DNA of 64,000 bases from Hymenobacter psoromatis (GCF_020012125.1 NZ_JAIFAG010000001.1:4402001-4466000), one strand, 5' to 3'. Counted from the first letter of the stretch, positions 15,992 to 24,654 are shown. Numbers and translations are program-made. Notes: generated by a model not told the origin, from the sequence alone.

Positions 15992-17292
15992 TATTTCACC
16001 TTTACCGGCGCGGCATTGGTCACCTTGCGGAACACGGCTTCCAGCGGCTCGCCTTCCAGGCGGGTGCTCACGTCGCCTTTCTCGATGGCGTCTTTGAGGA
16101 GGGGTAGGACCTCGCCGTAGGCGGCCAGGGTTTTGGCCACATCCTCGTCGGTGTGCGAGAAGCTCATGTTGTGGAAACCACCCCACAGAATGCCGCGCTT
16201 GAATAGCTCCTGCTGCACGTACGCCTTGGTTTTCAGGGGGTTGCCGGCGCTGGCATCGAAGGTGACGATGCTGCGGCAGTCGTAGCCGTAGCACTTGGTA
16301 TACTGGCTCAGGCCAAGGTCGGCGGCGATTTTGTTGTAGCCTTCCTTCAGCTTGTTGCCCTGGCTGGCCAGGAACGCGGGCACGTTTTTCTCGCGCATCT
16401 CGCTGATGGTAGCGATGGTAGCCGCTAAGCTCAGCGCTTCGCCGCCAAAGGTGGTGAAGAAAAACACGTCCTGCTCAAACAGCTGCATCACGTCCTTACG
16501 GCCCGTGAGCAGCGCGATGGGCATGCCGTTGGCGCAGGCTTTGGAGTACACCGCCAGGTCGGGCTTGATGCCAAAATACTCCTGCGCGCCGCCGAGGGCG
16601 ATGCGGAAGCCGGTCCACATCTCGTCAAAAATCAGCAGCGTGCCGTTTTCCTTGCAGAGGCGGGCCACTTCGTGCAGGAAGTTGTCCTTGGGCGCATCAA
16701 AAATGAACGGCTCCAGGATGACGCAGGCCACATCGGGCGTCAGCATTTCCTTGAACGAGTCGAGGTTGTTATACTCGAAAGCGCTCACTAAGTCCTTGCT
16801 TTCCTGCGGAATACCCTTGTCGCGGCTCGTGGTACCAATGTACCAATCGTGCCAGCCGTGGTAGCCGCAACACAGCACGTCCTTGCGGCCCGTGAAGGCG
16901 CGGGCCACGCGCACCGCCGCCGAGCACACGTCGGCCCCGGTCTTACTGATGCGGATGCTCTCGGCGTTCGGGATAATCTCGTGAATCAGCTCGGCCACCT
17001 GCACTTCCAGCTCGTGCATCATCGAAAACGTGATGCCATCTTCGAGTTGCGCCCGAATGGCGTCGTCCACGCGGGGGTAGGCGTAGCCGAGGCTCAGCGG
17101 GCCAATACCCATCTGGTAGTCAATGTATTCGTTGCCATCAACGTCCCACACGTGCGAGCCCTTGCCGCGCTTCACGTACTTGGGTGCGGCACCTTTGGTG
17201 TACTGGCCCGGCCCCTTAGCGAGGGTTTGGGTGACGGGGGTCATGATTTTCTGCGCACGAGCGTAGAGGTCGTCGGATTTCTGGAAATTCAT
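15991..17292 (-). CDS. Class III aminotransferase (glutamate-1-semialdehyde aminomutase-like)
   Basis: 433 residues. It is a PLP enzyme with the fold-type I landmarks of the HemL/class III group: GSHVWDVDGNEYIDY near the N-terminus, GYHGWHDWYIG in the middle, LIFDEMWTGFR (the Asp that contacts PLP) and the Schiff-base lysine in YSKACANGMPIA, then FFTTFGGEALSLAA. In sugar clusters such enzymes aminate a keto sugar or act as mutases. True heme HemL is unlikely given its position between sugar genes. It sits directly upstream of the MafI-like gene. Confidence 0.9.
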   Translation of the reverse strand: MNFQKSDDLYARAQKIMTPVTQTLAKGPGQYTKGAAPKYVKRGKGSHVWDVDGNEYIDYQMGIGPLSLGYAYPRVDDAIRAQLEDGITFSMMHELEVQVAELIHEIIPNAESIRISKTGADVCSAAVRVARAFTGRKDVLCCGYHGWHDWYIGTTSRDKGIPQESKDLVSAFEYNNLDSFKEMLTPDVACVILEPFIFDAPKDNFLHEVARLCKENGTLLIFDEMWTGFRIALGGAQEYFGIKPDLAVYSKACANGMPIALLTGRKDVMQLFEQDVFFFTTFGGEALSLAATIATISEMREKNVPAFLASQGNKLKEGYNKIAADLGLSQYTKCYGYDCRSIVTFDASAGNPLKTKAYVQQELFKRGILWGGFHNMSFSHTDEDVAKTLAAYGEVLPLLKDAIEKGDVSTRLEGEPLEAVFRKVTNAAPVKVK

Positions 17293-17323
17293 AAGACTGG
17301 ATAGGCAATCAGAAATTAAAAAA

Positions 17324-17418
17324 GAACGTCATGCAGACCAAAGGGAAGCATCTCGCATGCTAGCGTTAGGAACCCAACGGGGCGGGCGAGATGCTTCTCT
17401 TCGGTCTGCATGACGTTC
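17324..17418. repeat. REP-like palindromic element, copy 2
   Basis: Inverted repeat with arms GAACGTCATGCAGACC...GGAAGCATCTCGC and the matching GCGAGATGCTTCTC...GGTCTGCATGACGTTC. It fills the gap between the transketolase C-terminal subunit gene and the aminotransferase gene. The ends match copy 1, while the stem interior differs on both sides in step, as expected for a conserved hairpin. Confidence 0.85.
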
Positions 17419-17426
17419 ACTCAAAA

Positions 17427-18380
17427 CTACTCGGCAAATACGTTTTCGACCACCTTGGTTTTGGCGCCGAAGGTGTGCTCCCCATCGCCCAGCCGCTCGC
17501 CGATGCGGCGGGCAATGTGCTGGCCGGTAAAGCCTTCGTATTCGAGCACTTCGCTCAGCAGGCCGGGCTTGTACCAGCGCTCTTTTAGGGCCAGCGGCAG
17601 CACTTTGGCGGTGAGTTCATTAGCTAATAATAGCTCGGCCAGGATGGAGTAGAGGCCGCCGGTCTGAAAGTGGTCCTCCACCGTTACGACGAGGCTACCC
17701 CCCTTCACTACCTTGAGCACAGCCGCTTCGTCTAGCGGCTTGAGGCTGCGCAGGTTCACAAGGCCCACCGAGTAGCCGGCTTCGGTGAGCAAGTCCCTGG
17801 CAATCAAGGTTTGCTCGAAGAGCATCCCGTAAGTGAGGATAGTAACGTCAGTGCCTTCGGCCACGATTTCGGCTTTGCCCATTTCATACGGCGCGTGCTC
17901 GTAGGTGGCCGGGCGGGTGTTCACGCGTAGGTAGGCGGGGTCGGGCGAGGCCCAGATGGCGGGCAGCATGACCAGCATATCCTGCTCGTCGGCGGGCGCG
18001 AAAACCGTCATGCCCGGAATGCCGCGCATGAGCGATACGTCCTCGATAGCCTGGTGGGTAGGGCCGTTGCCATCCGACAAAAAGCCGGGCACGAAGGCGC
18101 TGATTTTCACCGGCAAGTGCGGAATGCCCACGTCGGTGCGGATAAACTCAAATGCCCGCAGCGTGAGGAACGTTGCCAGCGCGTGTACCACCGGCACGCG
18201 GCCGCGCAGGGCCAGGCCGGCGGCAGCGCCAATCATGGTTTGCTCCGTGATGCCGGTGTCGATGAAGCGCGGGCCCAGCGGGCCGGGCAGGTTGCGGATA
18301 AGGGCGCGGTTTTCGGCCGTCATCACCAGCAGGCGCTCATCGGCCAAGGCGGTTTCGTGGATAAGCTGTTCGTAATTCAT
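17427..18380 (-). CDS. Transketolase, C-terminal subunit
   Basis: 317 residues: the pyrimidine-binding domain plus the C-terminal domain of a split transketolase. Family landmarks are RFIDTGITEQTMIGAAAGLA (with the catalytic Glu), the GPTHQAIEDVSLMRGIPGM segment and a VTVEDHFQTGGL stretch in the C-domain. It works as a complex with the N-terminal subunit encoded next to it, moving a two-carbon ketol unit with thiamine diphosphate. Split pairs in glycan clusters are usually specialised rather than housekeeping. Confidence 0.9.
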   Translation of the reverse strand: MNYEQLIHETALADERLLVMTAENRALIRNLPGPLGPRFIDTGITEQTMIGAAAGLALRGRVPVVHALATFLTLRAFEFIRTDVGIPHLPVKISAFVPGFLSDGNGPTHQAIEDVSLMRGIPGMTVFAPADEQDMLVMLPAIWASPDPAYLRVNTRPATYEHAPYEMGKAEIVAEGTDVTILTYGMLFEQTLIARDLLTEAGYSVGLVNLRSLKPLDEAAVLKVVKGGSLVVTVEDHFQTGGLYSILAELLLANELTAKVLPLALKERWYKPGLLSEVLEYEGFTGQHIARRIGERLGDGEHTFGAKTKVVENVFAE

Positions 18381-18402
18381 TTCTTAATGACGTAAGAGCT
18401 GT

Positions 18403-18517
18403 TTGTCCTTACGAGCGCAACGCAGTGGAGCGCGGCAATCTTTCCTGGTCGTTCGCTTCAACTAGTTTACTAACCCAACGTGAAGGAAAGATTGCCGCGC
18501 TGCGCTCGCAAGAACAG
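18403..18517. repeat. REP-like palindromic element, copy 3 (different stem family)
   Basis: Inverted repeat between the two transketolase subunit genes. The left arm GAGCGCAACGCAGTGGAGCG continues into CGGCAATCTTTCCT; the right arm AGGAAAGATTGCCGCGCTGC continues into GCTCGC. The left arm carries about ten extra bases. Its sequence differs from copies 1, 2 and 4, so it is a second repeat type in the same operon. Confidence 0.8.
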
Positions 18518-18526
18518 ACGAATTAA

Positions 18527-19384
18527 TTATCTAACAGTGAGCGTTTCGCTGGTGAGTATGGTGGCTTCCTGGCTGTGCAACTCTTTTAGCAGTTCTATCA
18601 CCTCGTCGCTGCTGAAGTTGCAGAACCAGCGGTCGGCGCGGCGCTCGATGCTGGGTAGGCCGCGGCCGCGCACCGTGTCGCAAATAATGACGGAAGGCTT
18701 GTCCTGGCTGAAGGGTAGGGCGGTGAACGCGGCTTCTAGCGCGGCGAAATCGTGGCCGTCAATGCGCTTCACGACCGCGCCGAACGCCTCGAACTTGGGC
18801 GCTAAGGGCTCCAGCGGAATGAGGTCTTCGGTGGCAATGTTAGCTTGGAAGTGGTTGCGGTCCACCACGATAGTGAGGTTATTTACTTTATGGGCACTGG
18901 CTACCAGCAGGGCTTCCCAGCAGGTGCCCTCGTTGAGCTCGCCGTCGCCGGTTATCACGATGACTTTCTGGTTTTGGCCGCGCATGCGCGCATCGAGGGC
19001 CACGCCCAGCGCCACGCTCGGCAGGTGGCCCAGCGAGCCCGAATGAAACTCGACGCCCGGCACGCTGCGATTGGGATGCCAATAGATGGAGTCGTTGGAT
19101 TTCAGGTGGTTGGCCAGCCGTTCCTTAGGCATGAAACCCAGCTCGGCGAAGGTGCCGTAGAGGGCTGGCACGTCATGGCCTTTGCTGAGGAAGAGGTAGT
19201 CGCGCTCGGGGTCCGTGAGGTTGCCGGGGTGCACATTGAGGAAGTCGGCGTAGAGGTACACCAGCAGGTCGGCGCAGCTCAGCGAGGCACCGGTGAAGCA
19301 GCCGCCATCGGTGCTCAGGCGCACAATGTGCTCGCGCACGCGCAGGGCGAGGGCCTTTAGTTCGTCTTGTTTTTCGGAGGTCAT
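18527..19384 (-). CDS. Transketolase, N-terminal (TPP-binding) subunit
   Basis: 285 residues from the ATG at 19384 (MTSEKQDEL); the extra upstream frame lies in the repeat. The thiamine-diphosphate motif GDGELNEGTCWEALL with the metal-binding Asn-x-Asn-type tail VVDRNHFQ is clear, and FLSKGHDVPALY and FHSGSLGHLPSVALG supply the substrate and diphosphate contacts. It needs the adjacent C-terminal subunit for activity. Separated only by a palindromic element, the two genes are presumably one transcript. Confidence 0.9.
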   Translation of the reverse strand: MTSEKQDELKALALRVREHIVRLSTDGGCFTGASLSCADLLVYLYADFLNVHPGNLTDPERDYLFLSKGHDVPALYGTFAELGFMPKERLANHLKSNDSIYWHPNRSVPGVEFHSGSLGHLPSVALGVALDARMRGQNQKVIVITGDGELNEGTCWEALLVASAHKVNNLTIVVDRNHFQANIATEDLIPLEPLAPKFEAFGAVVKRIDGHDFAALEAAFTALPFSQDKPSVIICDTVRGRGLPSIERRADRWFCNFSSDEVIELLKELHSQEATILTSETLTVR

Positions 19385-19390
19385 AAAATC

Positions 19391-19509
19391 GTTGTCATGC
19401 AGAGCGCAGCGAAGCATCTCGCGTGCAGCAGTAAACTCAATTGGTAACCAACGAGGCAGGCGAGATGCTTCGTCGCTGCTTGATGCGCAGAATGCTCTGC
19501 ATGACGTTC
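19391..19509. repeat. REP-like palindromic element, copy 4
   Basis: Inverted repeat between the SpsF-like gene and transketolase N-subunit gene. The left arm is GTCATGCAGAGC...GAAGCATCTCGC; the right arm GCGAGATGCTTCGTCGC... ends in GCTCTGCATGACGTTC with an extra ~20-nt asymmetric insertion. The ends are the same family as copies 1 and 2. Confidence 0.82.
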
Positions 19510-19522
19510 TCTTTACTACTTA

Positions 19523-20317
19523 CTACAATTGCTTTGTGCTGCCCGCGTCCACGGTTTTCAATTCGTTCAGGTGATTGCGGTACCAGTTCACGCCGGCCAG
19601 GTTAGCATTTAAGGCGTAAATGTCCGGCCTTTGTTTTAATAATGTCAGCACATCGGTCAGCCCAAAATAAGGATTAGCGGGATAAAGTGCTTCGTACACG
19701 GCTTTTATAAACTCATAATCAGCCGGATAGTCGATGGTGAAGCGGTGCGACATCGAGTAGTCCAGGCCCGTTTCCCAAGTCACGTTGGCCAGTCGGAAGC
19801 GGTCGGGATTCTCCCAGAAGAAGGGGGTAGTGTGCTCGCGCTCTAAGGGGCGGCGGGCCTCGCGCCAGGCCGTTTCGAGGGCCGCGAAGGTCATGGCCTC
19901 CACGTCGTTGCCGTCGGGGTAGGTGGCGGAGTGCAGGTTGCTCACGAAGTCGTACTGGCCCTTAGTTTCGGCAAAAAAGCCCAGGACTTTATCAATGATG
20001 GCCGGGTCGATGAGCGGGCAGTCGCTGGGAATTTTCACTACCCCCTCCGTTTCGCCGAAGTGCCGCGCGGCCTGATAGTGGCGGTCGAGTAGGTCAAGGG
20101 CGCTGCCGCGAAATACTTCAATACCATACTGTTGGCACATAGCGGCCAGGGTATCATCGCTAGGGTCGTCGGTGGTGATGACGGCCACGCGGCCGGCCAG
20201 CCGCGCTCGCTGCACGCGCTCGACCTGGCGCACCAGCAGCGGCCGGCCTACGAGGTCGAGGCTGACTTTATCGGGGAGTCGCGAGGAGCCGCGCCGGGCC
20301 TGAATGAGGGTGAGCAT
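19523..20317 (-). CDS. SpsF-type cytidylyltransferase (NeuA/KdsB-like)
   Basis: 264 residues; start at MLTLIQARRGSSRLPDK (ATG 20317), the CTP-binding signature of sugar-CMP synthetases, with an open upstream frame not used. IPSDCPLIDPAIID holds the metal-binding Asp, and HRFTIDYPADYEFIK closes the fold. COG1861/SpsF-like proteins are found with NeuB homologues in polysaccharide clusters and are thought to activate a ulosonic acid as a CMP-sugar. With the synthase, phosphatase and aminotransferase downstream this fits the activation step. It is the first clearly biosynthetic gene of the minus-strand cluster. Confidence 0.85.
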   Translation of the reverse strand: MLTLIQARRGSSRLPDKVSLDLVGRPLLVRQVERVQRARLAGRVAVITTDDPSDDTLAAMCQQYGIEVFRGSALDLLDRHYQAARHFGETEGVVKIPSDCPLIDPAIIDKVLGFFAETKGQYDFVSNLHSATYPDGNDVEAMTFAALETAWREARRPLEREHTTPFFWENPDRFRLANVTWETGLDYSMSHRFTIDYPADYEFIKAVYEALYPANPYFGLTDVLTLLKQRPDIYALNANLAGVNWYRNHLNELKTVDAGSTKQL

Positions 20318-20411
20318 ATTGGCTATCAATCGTTGGTATGCTTTGGTTGGTATCCGCTTGCCGACGCATCCCGCTCGCATACTCTTGGGCAGTAGTTAAG
20401 GAAAATACGTG

Positions 20412-21494
20412 CTACCCCACGCGGCTTCGCGGGACGGGCACCGGATGAGCATGATGTTCCTTTTTGATTTCGGCAAGTTGATACTGCTTCAAAAAAGCCG
20501 GCCCGGACCCCTTAAACCGGCCAAACTGCAGGCAAATATCGGCGATGCGCTCGGCGCTGATGCCGCCGTTCTGGACGGGCAGCTTGCGCTTCAGGTCCTC
20601 CACATCGAAGTACGAGTGCACCGGAATGCCCAGCGTCAGGCCCACATAAGCTACTGTGCTGTACTGCGTTACTAATTCCACCGAGTTGGCAATCATTTCC
20701 TCCGTGTTGCCGCTGGTGTAGATGAGCGTGCCGGGCGGGGCGTAGCGCCGCACCTCGGCAGTGGCGCGGGCCATATCCTCATTGGGGTGAAACTTGAAAA
20801 TCATGGGCCGGCCGGCCGCGATGCGCGTGGCGTGGCGAATAAACTTCGGGCGGTTGTCGCGCCGGAAGGTTTCGCGCATGTCAGTGGTGGCCACCAGCAC
20901 ATAGCCACGGTGCGGAAAGTCATTATTTCGCAGCTTCTCAATATCGTCGAAATTAGGAATGCCCGTGACGATAATCTTCTCCTTATTAACCCCTATTTTG
21001 TTGAAGTGCTCGGCATAGCCGGGCGAGGCCACGCAATAAATGTCGCAGCAGTTGTTCATGCCATTGAGGGCGGTGCTGATGGTGAGGATGGGGAAATTGG
21101 TGAAGCGCTTCACCAGCCGCGCCCACAGGTTAAGCGGGTCGGTCATGCCCTCCTGCACGAATACCGACTTGGTGGTTTTCAGTAGAGTCCAAGGTACCAC
21201 AATATCGGAGCAGCACACGATGAGGTCGTATTTGTGGCGCAGCTCGCGGTTTTCGAAGTCGCGGCGCAGCTGGTGCAGCTCGATGTAGCGGTCGGCTTTC
21301 TCTTTTATCAGGCCCTGCACGATGGTCTTGTCCAGGATGTTGTGGCGCAGCAGCCACTCGTAAAAGCCGCGCATCCAGCCATCGTAGTACAGCTGGCTAA
21401 AGTAGGGTTCGTATTCCTCTTCGAGTAGCTGCGCCACCCGGTGCATCTGGGTAGTCTGGTTGGGCGAGCCGATGAGGTACAGCGCTTTTTTCAC
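20412..21494 (-). CDS. Capsule-type glycosyltransferase/epimerase-like protein
   Basis: About 360 residues. GTG at 21494 (VKKALYLIGSPNQTTQMHRV) is chosen because it begins a Rossmann strand; a start 33 bp upstream is possible. The C-terminal half has a GT-B-like pattern: YVLVATTDMRE, MIFKFHPNEDM, then VTQYSTVAYVGLTLGIPVHSYF, the donor-binding region seen in capsule polysaccharide transferases and UDP-GlcNAc 2-epimerase-like proteins. It probably transfers or attaches the CMP-activated sugar made by the cluster, but donor and acceptor are unknown. Confidence 0.65.
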   Translation of the reverse strand: MKKALYLIGSPNQTTQMHRVAQLLEEEYEPYFSQLYYDGWMRGFYEWLLRHNILDKTIVQGLIKEKADRYIELHQLRRDFENRELRHKYDLIVCCSDIVVPWTLLKTTKSVFVQEGMTDPLNLWARLVKRFTNFPILTISTALNGMNNCCDIYCVASPGYAEHFNKIGVNKEKIIVTGIPNFDDIEKLRNNDFPHRGYVLVATTDMRETFRRDNRPKFIRHATRIAAGRPMIFKFHPNEDMARATAEVRRYAPPGTLIYTSGNTEEMIANSVELVTQYSTVAYVGLTLGIPVHSYFDVEDLKRKLPVQNGGISAERIADICLQFGRFKGSGPAFLKQYQLAEIKKEHHAHPVPVPRSRVG

Positions 21495-21660
21495 TGGCGG
21501 AAAGTAGGTATGCCTACAAAAATACAACGGCGGCCGGATGGTAGGCGGCCAGGTGGCACGGGCATGCCCTACCCCCGGTTTTTTCCTAACACAATCGATT
21601 GCATAGCCCAGCTAGCAGATATTTTCCCTACTTTCGTTGCTCATTCGTTTTTCCCGCCCT

Positions 21661-23343
21661 ATGCACAAGCTGGCTACGCTCGATTACATCGTCTTTTTCG
21701 TCTACTTTCTGATAGTTGCCGGCTACGGCATCTGGATTTATAACCGCAAGACGGGCCATGACGGTACTATAGAGGGCGATTCCAAAGATTACTTTCTGGC
21801 CGAGGGCTCGCTCACGTGGTGGGCTATCGGCTCGTCGCTAATTGCCAGCAACATCTCGGCCGAGCAATTTGTGGCCATGTCGGGCTCAGGCTTCAAGATG
21901 GGCCTGGCCATTGCGGCCTACGAGTGGATGGCAGCCGTGACGCTCGTCATTGTGGCCGTGTTTTTTATCCCGGTGTACCTCAAGAATCGCATCTTCACGA
22001 TGCCGCAGTTTCTGCACCAGCGCTACAATGGTACGGTAGCCATGATTATGGCCGTGTTCTGGCTGCTGCTCTACATCATTGTTAACCTGACTTCGATTCT
22101 CTACCTCGGGGCCATCGCGGCCAGCACGGTATCGGGCCTCAACCTCAATTTTTGCATGTATGGAATGGCGTTTTTCGCCATTATCATCACGCTGGGCGGC
22201 ATGAAAGTGATTGGCTTCACAGACGTTATCCAGGTGTTCTTCCTGATTATGGGCGGCTTGGCTACCACGTACTTAGCCATCAACCTGGTATCGACCCACT
22301 ACGGCACCACGGGCGTGTTCAACGGCCTGCACCTGATGTACAGCCAGGCTAACGACCACTTTCACATGATTTTGCACCGCGACAACCCGAGCTACATCGA
22401 CCTGCCGGGCATGACAGTATTGCTCGGCGGCCTCTGGATTGTGAACCTCAACTACTGGGGCTGTAACCAGTATATCACGCAGCGCGCCCTGGGGGCCGAC
22501 CTACCTACCGCCCGTAGCGGCATTCTGTTCGCGGCATTTCTGAAGCTGCTGATGCCCGTGATTGTGGTGCTGCCGGGCATTGCAGCCTACATTCTCTACA
22601 AGCAAAACGTGTTTGGCAGCGGCGAGTTCTTGCAGGGCGGCGAGCTAAACCCCGACCGGGCCTACCCCGTGCTACTCAACATCTTGCCGGTGGGTCTCAA
22701 GGGGTTGTCATTCGCGGCGCTCACGGCGGCCGTGGTGGCCTCGCTGGCCGGCAAGGCCAACTCCATTGCCACCATTTTTACGCTCGATATTTATAAGAAG
22801 GCCATCAACCCGAATGCTTCGGAGAAGACGCTGGTGACGACCGGTAAAATCGCGGTGGTGGTGGCCATGCTGTTAGGCGTAGTGATTGCCCCGCACCTGG
22901 GCATCGACAAGAAGGGCGGCTTCACCTACATTCAGGAGTACACGGGCTTCGTGTCGCCGGGCATTTTTGCCATGTTCATCCTGGGCTTTTTCTGGAAAAA
23001 AGCCACGTCGAGCGCGGCGCTGTTTGCCACCATCGGCGGCTTCCTGATGTCGGTGGTGCTTAAGTTTTTGCCCGGTTACGCCAACCTCTCTTGGCTAGCG
23101 CCCTTCGGCTTCGCGGTGCCCGTCAATGGCGTGTATGAGATTCCGTTTCTCGACCGCATGGGCTTCGTGTTCGTGTTCTGCATCTTAGGTATGGTCATTA
23201 TCAGCCTCATCGAGCACGCCCGCGGCGTGAAAACTAATGGCCTGGAAATCGACTCGTCGATGTTCCGGCCCAATAAGACGTTCACGGCTGGTGCGGTGCT
23301 CATTCTGGGCGTTGTGGTGGCGCTATACTCGATATTCTGGTAG
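21661..23343 (+). CDS. Sodium/solute symporter, SGLT-like (SSS family)
   Basis: About 560 residues from the ATG at 21661 (MHKLATLDYIVFFVYF); the longer frame upstream is not supported. It has thirteen to fourteen hydrophobic helices. It carries SSS hallmarks: GSSLIASNISAEQF in the discontinuous first core helix, GGLWIVNLNYWGCNQYITQR (close to the sugar-binding helix of vSGLT) and AALTAAVVASLAGKANSIATI with the sodium-site Ser/Ala residues. It probably imports a sugar or related solute with Na+. It is divergent from the glycan cluster, and no regulator is adjacent. Confidence 0.92.
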   Translation: MHKLATLDYIVFFVYFLIVAGYGIWIYNRKTGHDGTIEGDSKDYFLAEGSLTWWAIGSSLIASNISAEQFVAMSGSGFKMGLAIAAYEWMAAVTLVIVAVFFIPVYLKNRIFTMPQFLHQRYNGTVAMIMAVFWLLLYIIVNLTSILYLGAIAASTVSGLNLNFCMYGMAFFAIIITLGGMKVIGFTDVIQVFFLIMGGLATTYLAINLVSTHYGTTGVFNGLHLMYSQANDHFHMILHRDNPSYIDLPGMTVLLGGLWIVNLNYWGCNQYITQRALGADLPTARSGILFAAFLKLLMPVIVVLPGIAAYILYKQNVFGSGEFLQGGELNPDRAYPVLLNILPVGLKGLSFAALTAAVVASLAGKANSIATIFTLDIYKKAINPNASEKTLVTTGKIAVVVAMLLGVVIAPHLGIDKKGGFTYIQEYTGFVSPGIFAMFILGFFWKKATSSAALFATIGGFLMSVVLKFLPGYANLSWLAPFGFAVPVNGVYEIPFLDRMGFVFVFCILGMVIISLIEHARGVKTNGLEIDSSMFRPNKTFTAGAVLILGVVVALYSIFW

Positions 23344-23360
23344 GCCCACGCCACGGACTG

Positions 23361-23402
23361 AGAAACAAAAAGCACCCACTACAGCGGGTGCTTTTTGTTT
23401 CT
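23361..23402 (+). terminator. Intrinsic terminator after the symporter gene
   Basis: A long, perfect stem: AGAAACAAAAAGCACCC (23361-23377) pairs with GGGTGCTTTTTGTTTCT (23386-23402) around an 8-nt loop, with a U-rich 3' arm. Confidence 0.9.
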
Positions 23403-23437
23403 CTACGAATGCTTTCAACAAGGTTAATATGGAAACG

Positions 23438-23468
23438 AAGAATGCCCGCCGATAAGGGCGGGCATTCT
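23438..23468. terminator. GC-rich hairpin at the junction with the mobile region
   Basis: AGAATGCCCGCC (23439-23450) and GGCGGGCATTCT (23457-23468) form a 12-bp stem with a short loop. It could be a second, mainly minus-strand-facing terminator for the repressor transcript, or part of an element end. It lacks a clear U-tract, so the terminator role is tentative. Confidence 0.45.
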
Positions 23469-23595
23469 AAGCTTTAGCGCTCCCTCCTGGGAACTAAATT
23501 AATGCCAAATCAGCCTGAAAACGCTGTTTTTACCTATTTCGCCCTGGTTTCCGCCCTGCCGAAATAAATAACAGTCTAAGCTAAAAATTTCTCCC

Positions 23596-24336
23596 TTACT
23601 CCACCCTACCTCGGATAATATCGATGACTTTCCACAGCCCGCGAATGTCCTCCCCGGCTATTGTCAGGCTGCCGGCTTTGGGGTTATCAGAATGAAGCGT
23701 AAGCTGCCGCTTCGTCAGCAGGTCGTTATCCTTAATCCGTTTCACGGTTAGCTGGTTGGCGAAGGCCACTACGTACACGCCACTCACGGCGTACTTCACA
23801 TCGGCTATCTGAACCGGCACTACTGCTACCTGCATACCCGGCCGTAGCTGCGGCTCCATCGAGTCGCCGTCAATCTCGAATGCCAGCGCGTCACCCTTGC
23901 TTATCTCAGCGCTGGGGTTATAAATGCGTACCGTCTGGTAATGCCCGTAGTCGCTCTGGCTGCCTATCATATCCAGAAATCCCGCCCGCGCCGGCACTGG
24001 TATCAGCGGGCAGTCGATGTAGTCAACGTCCAGTAGCGGGCGCAACATCCGGGTGTCGCCGCCTACCGGGCTCGTCTCCTCCATCGGGCCTGTCCCAAAC
24101 CACAGCCAGTCACGGCTCACCTCCAGCTTCCGAATAATAGTTTCCAGCACCTCATTGCTGGGCTGATGGCGGCCCCCTTCCAGCTGCGCCACCGTGGGCC
24201 GCGCAATCTCAAGCAGGTCGGCCATATTCTGCTGAGTAAGACCGCGTAGACGCCGAACCGTTTTCAAACGCTCACTCATACTCAGGTGAGGTACCGGCGT
24301 AGTCAGAATGGTTTTTTGGGGTTCAACGATATTCAT
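23596..24336 (-). CDS. LexA/CI-like repressor (XRE HTH plus S24 peptidase)
   Basis: 246 residues. The N-terminal helix-turn-helix is MSERLKTVRRLRGLTQQNMADL...ARPTVAQLEGG (about 20-60). The C-terminal S24 autocleavage domain has the nucleophile in DGDSMEPQLRPG and the general-base lysine in LTVKRIKD. An Ala-Gly pair in VPARAGFL just before that domain is a suitable self-cleavage site, so the repressor could be inactivated on RecA activation. It is divergent from a Cro-like gene, with operator-like repeats between them. Confidence 0.9.
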   Translation of the reverse strand: MNIVEPQKTILTTPVPHLSMSERLKTVRRLRGLTQQNMADLLEIARPTVAQLEGGRHQPSNEVLETIIRKLEVSRDWLWFGTGPMEETSPVGGDTRMLRPLLDVDYIDCPLIPVPARAGFLDMIGSQSDYGHYQTVRIYNPSAEISKGDALAFEIDGDSMEPQLRPGMQVAVVPVQIADVKYAVSGVYVVAFANQLTVKRIKDNDLLTKRQLTLHSDNPKAGSLTIAGEDIRGLWKVIDIIRGRVE

Positions 24337-24337
24337 T

Positions 24338-24415
24338 TTGCAACTTTTAGTTTGTTTTACCTACATTTGGTGTGTACTTCATACTCAAAGGTAACAGAGC
24401 AAAACTAAAATGCAA
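24338..24415. promoter_or_regulatory. Divergent repressor/Cro control region with inverted operators
   Basis: For the rightward gene, TTTG (24337-24340) and TACATTTG (24362-24369) stand 21 bp apart, matching the Bacteroidota promoter pattern. A leftward TACCTTTG box reads on the minus strand at 24386-24393. Two related sites face each other at the edges: TTGCAACTTTTAGTTT near 24338-24354 and the reverse complement of TTGCATTTTAGTTTTG near 24399-24415. They look like paired operators. Confidence 0.6.
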
Positions 24416-24652
24416 CCACTTGAAACCAATTCCTCCCTGGCTGACCTGCGGGCCCTATTACCGCACGGGGCCATCTCGACCATCGCCCGGTCGCTGAATA
24501 TGTCCCACGCGGCCGTGTCGAAGGCCCTGCAAAAGGCCAGGCCCGCTCACCCGGCCGTAGCCGAGGCCGTGCGGCTCATCAAGGCCGCGGGCAGCCAATC
24601 GGTACAGCACGACCTCAACCAACTGGCCAGCGCAGCTACCCCCACCCACTAG
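24410..24652 (+). CDS. Cro-like small DNA-binding protein
   Basis: 80 residues. A helix-turn-helix is apparent in TIARSLNMSHAAVSKALQKARP (about 24-46), where the second helix carries the HAAVSKALQ recognition pattern. Its divergent position opposite the S24 repressor suggests a Cro-type early regulator. The start codon lies inside the right operator-like site, so repressor binding would block it directly. It is followed 2 bp later by the next gene. Confidence 0.75.
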   Translation: MQPLETNSSLADLRALLPHGAISTIARSLNMSHAAVSKALQKARPAHPAVAEAVRLIKAAGSQSVQHDLNQLASAATPTH

Positions 24653-24654
24653 GT

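Noticed and set aside
23438..23468. Attachment site (attL) of the mobile element
   Set aside because: No tRNA, integrase or matching direct repeat is visible in the window; the hairpin is better read as a terminator.
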